Shown here: positions 57,045-64,000 of the stretch, in pieces
Numbering within the stretch: the first letter of the stretch is position 1
How the letters are laid out: each line of letters begins with the position of its first letter
Source of the DNA: Methylibium sp. NZG
GTDB taxonomy: Bacteria; Pseudomonadota; Gammaproteobacteria; Burkholderiales; Burkholderiaceae_C
Length of the DNA stretch: 64,000 bases
Assembly (NCBI GenBank): GCA_001263235.1
Contig: LGRD01000012.1
Coordinates: 62,001-126,000, forward strand
Direction of reading: 5' to 3'
Translations under genes and position numbers: made by a program
The notes under the pieces: model-generated
Told to the model about the DNA's origin: nothing
What the model saw: the letters and a program-made list of their open reading frames with translations, nothing else
The model's database searches: none

Positions 57045-58067
57045 TCAGGCCACTTTCGCTTCGTTCGCTGCTTTCAACCACAAGCTCCGCAGCAAGGCCA
57101 TGTTCAGCGCCCCGCCGTGCCAGGAGTTGCCGCTGTCGGCGTTGCTGACCCAGACTTCGGCAGGCGCAAAGAGCGCGCCGTCGATCTTGTAGAAGTCGTA
57201 CCCGGCGGCCTTGAAGATCTCGGCGAACGAGCGGCCATGGTCGCGCGAGTTGATGGACGGCAGCTTTTGGGCCAGCGCGTGCGCGGCGGCATCCTCGCCG
57301 CGCACCGTCAGGTGAACCTGGCCGCCGTACAGGATCGCGTCGTTGCTGCGGCCCATCGCTTGCGCGCCATCCGGGCTGGGTGATGGCAGCGGCGCCACGG
57401 CCGAGCCCTCGACGATGTTGCCGAGCGCGAACCCGAGTTCGTGCGCCTTGTGCAGCGCCACTTCGAGCACCCGCGCCACGACCTGCGTGCTGCCGGTCGG
57501 GCTGGTGGTGGGCGTCAGGATCAGCGTCAGTCCCTCGGGCTGGAGCGCGCAGTCCTTGAGCAGCTTGTCGATGACGACCTGCGGCGGCATGCGGTCCACC
57601 TCGAGCACCAGCACGCCGCGGTCGTGGCGGTCGGCGTAGCCGAGTTCGGCAAACAGCTTTTCCTTGCCCGCGAGCGCGCGCGCCGGGCCGGAGCCGAGCG
57701 AGAAGAACTTGCTGCCGCCCGTCTCTTCCTTGCTCGCGGCCAGGCTCCAGCCGGCGTACTGGCTGCCCAGGCACGCCAGCACCGGCTGTGCGCTGCTCAC
57801 CTGCACCCAGGTGGGCCAGCCTTCGTGCCCACCGGCGCGCAAGCTCACCTCGCCCAGGCCACCCATGCAGATTTCGCCCACCCGCAAGCCCGCCGCGACG
57901 CTACCGCGCGCCCCGATGCCGGCATCGACGATGCACACGCCGCTCGGGCCCCGATTCACCTTCAACCCCAGCGCGTCGGCCTGCGCCAGCAGGCGCTGCA
58001 CGAGCGGCTGCGCGAGCCGATTGACGCTCAGCGTCGAGGCCGCCAGGGGCAGCGCGGTGTCGGTCAT
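57045..58067 (-). CDS. mch: Methenyltetrahydromethanopterin cyclohydrolase
   Basis: Mch hydrolyses methenyl-H4MPT to formyl-H4MPT. The 340-aa product shows LSVNRLAQPLVQRLLAQADALGL, GICMGGLG-like EICMGGLGEVSL, WSLAASKEETGGSKFFSLGSGPARALA, ELGYADRHDRGVLVLEVDRMPPQ and GRSNDAILYGGQVHLTVRG, all typical. The N-terminal start MTDTALPLAAS at 58067 overlaps the upstream ATP-grasp stop by 4 nt. This is the oxidation step between MtdB and the fhc formyltransferase complex, which is not in the window. Confidence 0.96.
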   Translation of the reverse strand: MTDTALPLAASTLSVNRLAQPLVQRLLAQADALGLKVNRGPSGVCIVDAGIGARGSVAAGLRVGEICMGGLGEVSLRAGGHEGWPTWVQVSSAQPVLACLGSQYAGWSLAASKEETGGSKFFSLGSGPARALAGKEKLFAELGYADRHDRGVLVLEVDRMPPQVVIDKLLKDCALQPEGLTLILTPTTSPTGSTQVVARVLEVALHKAHELGFALGNIVEGSAVAPLPSPSPDGAQAMGRSNDAILYGGQVHLTVRGEDAAAHALAQKLPSINSRDHGRSFAEIFKAAGYDFYKIDGALFAPAEVWVSNADSGNSWHGGALNMALLRSLWLKAANEAKVA

Positions 58068-59221
58068 CGCAGTATCTCCAGGCTGTTCATCAGGGCCTCG
58101 CAACGCCGGTCCAATTGTGTTCTCACCTGGTCGGCATCGGGCGCAGTGGCGCTGACAGTGCACAGCGGCTCGCCGATGTCGAACGTGGCGGCCGCGAAAG
58201 GCAGGTCGTGGGCATGCGCTTGTTGCGCAAGGCGGGTGGCGGCGGCAGCGTCGAGCACCAAGCGGTGCGGCGCGAACACGATGTGGTGGCCATGCACCGC
58301 GTGCCGCTGCGGGTCGCCCAGGCCGTACGGCTCGGCCGGTGGCAAACCGCCCTCCAGGCAGGCGCAAACGTGTGCGGCCAGCACGCCCTGCGGCAGGCGC
58401 TGCGCATAGCAGGCCATGCTCGCAGAGGGCCGCGGGTTCACTTCGAGCAGCAAGACTTCGTCGCCGTCGAGCATGAAGTCCAGGCTGCACGCGCCGCGCA
58501 AGTCGAACTCTGCGGCGAGCCGGCGCACCGCGCGCGTCGCCTCGGCCGCAGCGCGCGCGGGCAAAGGCACCGGGCCGATCGCGCCGCAGTAGACGAACGG
58601 CCTGCCGGCCACGCTGCGAACGATCAGCTCGTTGAAGCCGAGCACAGTGGCATCGCGGCCGTTGGCGATGAAGGTCGCCGACATCGGCGTGCCCGCCACC
58701 TGGCGCTGGAAGTAGTGGTCCGCTGGCGCGGTGGAGTGGCTCGCTGCCGCCGACGCCGGCCGGATGTGCCAGCCACCGGTGCCGAGCGCGCTCTTGAGCA
58801 GCCAGCCGCTCGGGTCGGCAGGCGGCGAGGCGGCCATCTGCGGATGCGCCACCCGCGCCACGTCGAGGAAGCCGAAGAACGCCGCCGGGTCGCGCACGCG
58901 CCGCACCGCTGCGGCGGGCGTGCCGATCAGCGGCAGCACTTGCGCGCCTTGTTCGAGCAGGTCGGGCAGCGCCTCGAAGCCGCTGCCGGCCACCCAGCCG
59001 AGTGCGCTGCCCTGCTGGGCGACACGGTGCAGCGCCTGCAGAGTCAGCGTCGGGTCGATGTTCAGGCTGGCCGGTGCGCCGATCGGCAGCCACTCGGCAC
59101 TCGCGGCGCGTGTGTCGCGATCACCGAACAGATCGAGCGAGACCACATCGTGGCCCGCCTGCGCGGCCGACTCGGCCAGCATGCGGGCGGAGAGGGCCGC
59201 CACGGCAATTCGGGTCTTCAT
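58064..59221 (-). CDS. ATP-grasp protein of the H4MPT cluster
   Basis: This 385-aa protein carries an ATP-grasp fold, seen in WLLKSALGTGGWHIRPASA and SLDFMLDGDEVLLLEVNPRPSASM (metal-binding Glu and Asn). The first 100 residues form a pre-ATP-grasp Rossmann-like part, MKTRIAVAALSARMLAESA. It corresponds to a methylotroph C1-cluster ORF of unknown reaction. ATG 59221 gives the conserved beginning; the open frame further up is unconserved. It lies 73 bp after mtdB and is coupled to mch. Confidence 0.86.
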   Translation of the reverse strand: MKTRIAVAALSARMLAESAAQAGHDVVSLDLFGDRDTRAASAEWLPIGAPASLNIDPTLTLQALHRVAQQGSALGWVAGSGFEALPDLLEQGAQVLPLIGTPAAAVRRVRDPAAFFGFLDVARVAHPQMAASPPADPSGWLLKSALGTGGWHIRPASAAASHSTAPADHYFQRQVAGTPMSATFIANGRDATVLGFNELIVRSVAGRPFVYCGAIGPVPLPARAAAEATRAVRRLAAEFDLRGACSLDFMLDGDEVLLLEVNPRPSASMACYAQRLPQGVLAAHVCACLEGGLPPAEPYGLGDPQRHAVHGHHIVFAPHRLVLDAAAATRLAQQAHAHDLPFAAATFDIGEPLCTVSATAPDADQVRTQLDRRCEALMNSLEILR

Positions 59222-59294
59222 GCGAGTCGGCCGTGATGCCAGCGGCGAGCGCAGCGCCGGGCTTGAGCCGCAGCCATGCCAGCCGCAAGGGATG

Positions 59295-60242
59295 TCAGGG
59301 CGCCGCCTCGGCCAGAACCGCGCGCGCCACGGCAACCGCCTCGGCAAAGCTCAGCACCTGCGCCCGCTCGGCCTGGCGCATCTGCACGAGCAGCCGGTGC
59401 TGCGTCTGGTACTTGACGTTGCCGATCGCCAGCGCGCCGATGCCCAAAACAGTCCGCGCAGCAGCGCTGCCGGCGATCGGCTTGGCATCGTCCGTCACGC
59501 CCACGCCGGCAATGCCCTCCGGCGGCACGGCGTTCACGTCGGCCGCGACCTTCAGGCGCGTGGCAAACGCCAGGTCGGCCGCCGACAGCACTTGCACGCC
59601 CGCCGCGGCGCAGGCCAGCACCACATCGGCGTCGGCCAGCGAGGCGCGCAGCGCGGCTGGGTCGCCCGCCGAGGCGCCGTGCAGCGTGACGCCGAAGCGC
59701 TGGCCCGTTGCCGTCGCCGCGCTCTGGGCCACGTCGGCGCCTTGCCGGCTGGACAGGTGCACGTCGGCCCCCGCCTGCGCCGCGATCACGCCGGCAATGC
59801 GCCCGACCGGCCCGGTGCCACCGAGCACCAGCACGCGTTGGCCGGCCAGGCCTCGTGTGTGGTGACTGTGGTGGCCGTGGTGGCCGTGGTGTCGCTTGAG
59901 TGCCGCCTCGACGCACGCAACCATCGCCGCCGCCGTGGTGTGGGCGCCACTCGGGTCGGCCATCACCGAGACGACGAAGGGCTTGAACATCGACGCCAGA
60001 GCGCGCTCGGTCATGTCGGCCGCCAGCGTGGTGTCGCGGCCGCCGATGAAGATGCCGGTGCGCGCCACGCCCTTGGGGCCGCGCGAGAAGATGGTGTCTT
60101 GCGTGAGGCCTTTGACGTCGTCGATCGACACATCGGTGTACGGCACGATGATCTGGTAGCCGGCGTCGGCGGCCATGTTGACGTCGAACGGGCTCATCTG
60201 CCGCGACGGCGTGAACATGTGGAGGATGTAAGGGCGTTCCAT
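59295..60242 (-). CDS. mtdB: NAD(P)-dependent methylenetetrahydromethanopterin dehydrogenase
   Basis: MtdB oxidises methylene-H4MPT to methenyl-H4MPT. The 315-aa product begins MERPYILHMFTPSRQMSPFDVNMAADAGY, contains GLTQDTIFSRGPKGVARTGIFIGGRD, and has the dinucleotide-binding VLVLGGTGPVGRIAGVIAA. Between the two domains lies HHGHHGHHSHH, a His-rich linker that adds about ten residues not needed for the fold and could bind metal. Start at ATG 60242; family length is otherwise normal. It follows the beta-RFAP synthase gene by 37 bp. Confidence 0.95.
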   Translation of the reverse strand: MERPYILHMFTPSRQMSPFDVNMAADAGYQIIVPYTDVSIDDVKGLTQDTIFSRGPKGVARTGIFIGGRDTTLAADMTERALASMFKPFVVSVMADPSGAHTTAAAMVACVEAALKRHHGHHGHHSHHTRGLAGQRVLVLGGTGPVGRIAGVIAAQAGADVHLSSRQGADVAQSAATATGQRFGVTLHGASAGDPAALRASLADADVVLACAAAGVQVLSAADLAFATRLKVAADVNAVPPEGIAGVGVTDDAKPIAGSAAARTVLGIGALAIGNVKYQTQHRLLVQMRQAERAQVLSFAEAVAVARAVLAEAAP

Positions 60243-60279
60243 GGAGACCTCGACGAGCAATGGGGTTCGGCGTTGGGGT

Positions 60280-61428
60280 TCACGCGCGGGGGGTGTTCAC
60301 GCCATGCTCGCTCAGATCGGCGCCATGGTTGCGCGGGCGCACGATCTGCACCGCCAGCGCCGGGTCGATCACACCGGCCGCGCGTGCGCGCTCGACGAGT
60401 GACTCTGCGAACCCCTGCGACGCCACGATCGCAAAGCCCGTCGGGCCCCACGAACTCTGGCCGATGGCGGCGCTGCGGTGGGCGCTGTGCTCGGCGTCGT
60501 GCTCCGCACGGTGTTCGTCACCGGGCTCGCCGCCCTGCCCGGCGCCGCGCTCTGCGCCCTGCCCCGAACCCTGTTCGATGCCACTGGCCTGGCCCATCCA
60601 GCGCATGAGCGCGCCCACGCGCGGGCTGGTGTAAGCAGAGCCGCCCTGCACCGGCGCGAAGTGCGCGCCGAGCACACGCTGCAGCCGATTGATGCCCGCC
60701 GCGAACGGCGCGAACTCCGCGTGCGCTGCGCTGGGCAGCACCCGCATCAGCACCTGGTGGCACAGGTCGGCCGCCTGTGCGCGCGGCATGTCGGGCAGCG
60801 TTGCGATGGCCTCGCGCTCTTGCTCACCCGACAAGCCGTGGTGCCCGGGGTCGCAGACGATGACGATGCGCCACGCCTGCGGCAAGGCGACGCGCGCGAG
60901 CAGCGGCGCGGGTGTGCCGTCGGCGCCCGGGCCACCGTCGAGCAGCAAGCCGCCCTGGTCGAAACCGGCGATGCCGACGCCGGAGCGCAGCCCGCGGCCC
61001 AACCAGGTGGCCAGCGTTACGGTGTCAACGCCCAGCCCGTGCCACTGCGCAAACGCACGACCGACCGCGAGCGCCAATTGCGTGCCCGAGCCCAAGCCGG
61101 CGTGTGCAGGCAGCACCCGCATCAGGCGCAGGCGCAGCGGCGCGTGCCGGCCGCTGCGCTCACGCAGCGCGTGCAGGTGCGCGCTGACGCGCTCCACCTC
61201 GGCCTGCGCGGCGGGCGTCGTGGCGCTGATGCGGTCTGTGCTCGACGCGCTCAACTCCAGCGCAGTCTCGAAGCCGTCGATCACCAACCCCAGGCTGCCA
61301 AAGCGCCGCCCGAGCGTTGCGGCCGGGTCCAGAAAGCCGAGGTGCAATCGGCCCGGTGCGCGCAGCGTCAACACGCGTCCGTCAGAGGGCACCGTGGTCA
61401 CCGTTTCGCGCGTCAACCGAGCCTCCAT
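60280..61428 (-). CDS. mptG: Beta-ribofuranosylaminobenzene 5'-phosphate synthase
   Basis: Beta-RFAP synthase makes the first committed part of H4MPT from 4-hydroxybenzoate or p-aminobenzoate and PRPP. The 382-aa GHMP-kinase-like protein has LRAPGRLHLGFLDPAATLGR, VLPAHAGLGSGTQLALAVGRAFA and GLRSGVGIAGFDQGGLLLDGG, all characteristic. Residues about 295-332 are a low-complexity stretch rich in E, G, H and Q (GSGQGAERGAGQGGEP, then EHRAEHDAEHSAH) that looks inserted. Start at ATG 61428, or GTG 61431. It is the first gene of the minus-strand C1 operon. Confidence 0.93.
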   Translation of the reverse strand: MEARLTRETVTTVPSDGRVLTLRAPGRLHLGFLDPAATLGRRFGSLGLVIDGFETALELSASSTDRISATTPAAQAEVERVSAHLHALRERSGRHAPLRLRLMRVLPAHAGLGSGTQLALAVGRAFAQWHGLGVDTVTLATWLGRGLRSGVGIAGFDQGGLLLDGGPGADGTPAPLLARVALPQAWRIVIVCDPGHHGLSGEQEREAIATLPDMPRAQAADLCHQVLMRVLPSAAHAEFAPFAAGINRLQRVLGAHFAPVQGGSAYTSPRVGALMRWMGQASGIEQGSGQGAERGAGQGGEPGDEHRAEHDAEHSAHRSAAIGQSSWGPTGFAIVASQGFAESLVERARAAGVIDPALAVQIVRPRNHGADLSEHGVNTPRA

Positions 61429-61482
61429 CACGAATGGCTCAAGCGTCCGTCGCTGGCCGCAGACCGCGCGCTCGGGTGCGTT

Positions 61483-64000
61483 TCATGCGGCAGCGCCGGC
61501 GTTGTCCAGCGCCGCATCCAGCGCACGCAGCCGCACCGCGGTGACCTTGAAGCCGGGGATCTTGCCCACCGGGTCGAGCGCATCACCGGTGAGCTTGTTG
61601 GCCGCCGCCTCCCAAAACGCGAACGGCAGGAACACCTGGCTGGGCTGCACCTCGGTGCTCAGGCTCGCACGCACCTGCACCGAACCGTGGCGCGTGGCCA
61701 GTTCGACCGCCGCGCCGTCGGCCACGCCAAAGCGGGTCGCGTCGGCCGGGTGCAGCAGCACCAGTGCTTCGGGCGTGATCGCGTCCAGCATGCTCGCGTG
61801 GCGTGTCATCGCGCCGCCGTGCCAGTGTTCGAGCACGCGGCCGGTGGTCAGCAACATCGGGAACTCGGCATCGGCCTGCTCGGCACCGGGCTTGAAGGTG
61901 GTGGGCACGACGGTGGCGCGGCCGTCGGCGGTGGGAAAGCGGTCGATGAAGACGACGCTGTGCCCGGGCTCGTTCTCAAGCGGCGCGGGCGTGACGACCG
62001 CGTGCTCGCGCACGAGGCGCTGCCACGGCACGCCGGCCAGCGGCTCCATCACCGAGCGCATCTCTTCATACACGCGCGCCACCGGCACTTCGGCCGCGGT
62101 ATGGCCGGTGCCGTCTTCAGTTCGCCAGTAGTTCCAGCCGGCGCCGAGGCGGTTGGCGATCTGCTCGATCACCCACAGGTCCTGCATCGCCTCGCCCGGC
62201 GGCTCGACCGCGGGGCGGCCGAGCTGGATCAACCGGTCGGTGTTGGTGAAGCTGCCCCACTTCTCGGGCTGCGCCGAGGCGGGCAGGATCACGTCGGCCA
62301 GGATCGCGGTTTCGGTCGCAAAGATGTCTTGCACGACCAGGTGTTCGAGCTTGGCGAGCGAGGCGCGGGCGTGGTCGAGGTCGGGGTCGCTCATGGCCGG
62401 ATTCTCGCCCTCCACGAACAGCCCGCGGATTCGACCCTCGTCCACGGCGTGCATGATCTCGACCACCGTGAGGCCCGGTCGCGCGTCGATCGACGTGGAC
62501 CACAGCGCCTCGAAATGGTCGCGCACGGTTTGCTCGGTCACGCGCTGGTAGTTGGGCAGCATCATCGGGATCAGGCCCGCGTCGCTCGCGCCCTGCACGT
62601 TGTTCTGGCCGCGCAGCGGGTGCAGGCCGGTGCCGGGGCGGCCGATCTGGCCGGTGACGAGCGCCAGCGCGATCAGCCCGCGTGCGTTGTCGGTGCCGTG
62701 CACGTGCTGGCTCACGCCCATGCCCCACAGGATCATTGCGTTCTTGGCGGTGGCGTAGGCGCGTGCGACCTCGCGGATCGTGTCGGGCGCGATGCCGCAA
62801 ATCTCGGCCATGCGCTCTGGCGTGGCTTCTTTCACCGAGGCCTTCAGCGCGTCGAAGCCGTTGACGCGCGCGTCGATGAAGTTCTGGTCCACCAGGCCTT
62901 CTTCGATGATCACGTGCAGCAACCCATTGAGCAGCGCCACGTCGGTGTCGGGGCGGAACTGCAAATGCCACGTGGCGCGCCGTGTGAGTTGCGAGCGGCG
63001 TGGGTCGGCGATCAGCAGCTTGGCACCGCGGTCGACCGCGTTCTTGATCCACGTTGCTGCCACCGGGTGGTTCACCGTCGGGTTCGCGCCGATCAGGAAA
63101 ATCAGCTCCGCTTGCGCCACGTCGGCCACCGGGTTGCTCACCGCGCCGGAGCCGATGCCTTCGAGCAGCGCCGCCACCGAGCTGGCATGGCACAGGCGCG
63201 TGCAGTGGTCCACGTGGCTGCTGTGCAGGGCCTGGCGCACCAGCTTCTGGAACAGGTAGGCCTCTTCGTTGCTGCCTTTGGCGGAGCCAAAGCCTGCGAG
63301 AGGGGATGCGGAGCCGGAGCCGGCGAGCGGGGATGCGGAGCCGGCCCCAGCCGATGTTGAGCCCGAGCCCGAGCCGACGGCAGTGACAGCGCCGTCGCGA
63401 ATCTGCTTCAATCCGCCGGCCGCGCGGTCGAGCGCCTGCTCCCACGTGGCCTCTTCGAACATCTCGTCCAGGCGTTTCTCGCCACGCTTGAAGCGTTCGA
63501 TGTCGGCCGGGTCCTTGGCCACTCCGGCACGCCGCACCCACGGCTTGAGCAAGCGTTTTGGGTTGTGGATGTAGTCGAAGCCGTAACGGCCCTTCACGCA
63601 CAGGCGACCGTGGTTGGCCGGGCCGTCGCGGCCGGTGACGGACTGGATCGCTTCCTTCCCGTTCGCATCGAGGCCGACGTTCCAGGTGAGCTGGCAGCCG
63701 ACGCCGCAATACGGGCAGACCGAATCGACTTTTCTGGTGATGGGGACCAGCCCGGCACCGCGCGCCGGCATCAGCGCGCCGGTCGGGCAGGCCTGCACGC
63801 ACTCGCCGCAGGCCACGCAGCTCGACTGGCCGAGCGGGTCGCCCGCGTCGAAGGTGATGGTGGCCTGCGCGCCGCGCAGCGCCAGCCCGATCACGTCGTT
63901 TCCCTGCTCGTCGCGGCAGGCGCGCAGGCAGCGCGTGCACTGGATGCAAGCGTCGAGGTTGACGGCGATGGCGGCGTGGGTGGTGTCGGCGTGCGCGTAG
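61483..64000 (-). CDS. NAD-dependent formate dehydrogenase alpha subunit, 5' end outside window
   Basis: This molybdopterin enzyme oxidises formate to CO2, ending the C1 pathway. The minus-strand frame is open to the window edge, so the N-terminus is missing; at least 838 residues are visible. Ferredoxin-like clusters: CIQCTRCLRAC and CVACGECVQACP, then the [4Fe-4S] motif CPYCGVGC before the Mo domain. The catalytic residue is a cysteine in CTRLCHASSV, not selenocysteine. It resembles FdsA. A 9-aa repeat region (GSGSASPLA) at about 63270-63390 is inserted between TWEQALDRAA and EEAYLFQKLVRQ. It is followed by mptG after 51 bp. Confidence 0.92.
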   Translation of the reverse strand, partial: YAHADTTHAAIAVNLDACIQCTRCLRACRDEQGNDVIGLALRGAQATITFDAGDPLGQSSCVACGECVQACPTGALMPARGAGLVPITRKVDSVCPYCGVGCQLTWNVGLDANGKEAIQSVTGRDGPANHGRLCVKGRYGFDYIHNPKRLLKPWVRRAGVAKDPADIERFKRGEKRLDEMFEEATWEQALDRAAGGLKQIRDGAVTAVGSGSGSTSAGAGSASPLAGSGSASPLAGFGSAKGSNEEAYLFQKLVRQALHSSHVDHCTRLCHASSVAALLEGIGSGAVSNPVADVAQAELIFLIGANPTVNHPVAATWIKNAVDRGAKLLIADPRRSQLTRRATWHLQFRPDTDVALLNGLLHVIIEEGLVDQNFIDARVNGFDALKASVKEATPERMAEICGIAPDTIREVARAYATAKNAMILWGMGVSQHVHGTDNARGLIALALVTGQIGRPGTGLHPLRGQNNVQGASDAGLIPMMLPNYQRVTEQTVRDHFEALWSTSIDARPGLTVVEIMHAVDEGRIRGLFVEGENPAMSDPDLDHARASLAKLEHLVVQDIFATETAILADVILPASAQPEKWGSFTNTDRLIQLGRPAVEPPGEAMQDLWVIEQIANRLGAGWNYWRTEDGTGHTAAEVPVARVYEEMRSVMEPLAGVPWQRLVREHAVVTPAPLENEPGHSVVFIDRFPTADGRATVVPTTFKPGAEQADAEFPMLLTTGRVLEHWHGGAMTRHASMLDAITPEALVLLHPADATRFGVADGAAVELATRHGSVQVRASLSTEVQPSQVFLPFAFWEAAANKLTGDALDPVGKIPGFKVTAVRLRALDAALDNAGAAA

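Noticed and set aside
63170-63215. Selenocysteine codon in formate dehydrogenase
   Set aside because: The catalytic position is an ordinary cysteine codon in CTRLCHASSV; the frame has no internal TGA.
60478-63360. 960-codon plus-strand open frame over mptG and formate dehydrogenase
   Set aside because: It crosses two well-identified minus-strand genes and shows no conserved motif.

Overview
The window is GC-rich, densely packed bacterial DNA. Gene content and order point to a betaproteobacterium of the order Burkholderiales, probably in the Methylibium/Rubrivivax/Leptothrix neighbourhood. The evidence is the rpsP-rimM-trmD-rplS block, orn next to an M48 protease and rsgA, hda-HAD phosphatase-pcnB-folK, DUF3579-argD-argF, and tetrahydromethanopterin (H4MPT) C1 genes as found in methylotrophic members of the order. 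The genus is an inference from memory; no search was possible.

Layout. 1-31.8 kb is mostly housekeeping: an FKBP isomerase tail, fumC, an RhlE-like helicase, orn, a Ste24-type protease, rsgA, a CobD/CbiB-like protein, a CoA pyrophosphatase, the rplS-trmD-rimM-rpsP operon, a Pit phosphate transporter with its DUF47 partner, folK, pcnB, hda, murJ, rpsT, argD and argF, the tryptophan-to-anthranilate operon kynB-kynU-kynA, an FMN-riboswitch-controlled lumazine synthase, a TAXI-type binding protein and a type II NADH dehydrogenase.

31.9-40.1 kb is a type I restriction-modification locus in the order hsdR-hsdS-[307-aa protein + PIN nuclease]-[winged-helix/nucleotidyltransferase + HEPN-like protein]-hsdM. 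Two toxin-antitoxin-like pairs sit inside the R-M operon. The second has its own near-perfect inverted-repeat operator touching its start codon. This is the best candidate here for an under-described defence arrangement.

40.1-50 kb holds an aminopeptidase P gene and a DUF349 gene, each broken by one frameshift, a multi-PAS diguanylate cyclase, a glyoxalase II, a GAF protein and a general-stress flavin-binding-type protein.

50-64 kb is a C1 island, nearly all on the minus strand. It encodes H4MPT cofactor synthesis (MfnB-like, DUF447, dihydropteroate synthase-like, DmrB-like flavoprotein, CitG-like, two ATP-grasp proteins, beta-RFAP synthase, plus a divergent dihydroneopterin aldolase), formaldehyde oxidation (fae, mtdB, mch) and formate oxidation (formate dehydrogenase alpha chain, cut by the window end). 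Together they make the cofactor, condense formaldehyde onto it, oxidise it through methylene- and methenyl-H4MPT, and oxidise the resulting formate. The formyltransferase/hydrolase complex (fhc) is not in the window.

Short tandem repeats recur: 8 x 14 bp at the pcnB/folK junction, and 9-14 bp repeats inside or at the ends of C1-island genes and the DUF349 gene. An intergenic repeat family has two copies, one flanked by exact 14-bp direct repeats. I saw no tRNA, rRNA, CRISPR array, transposase or integrase.
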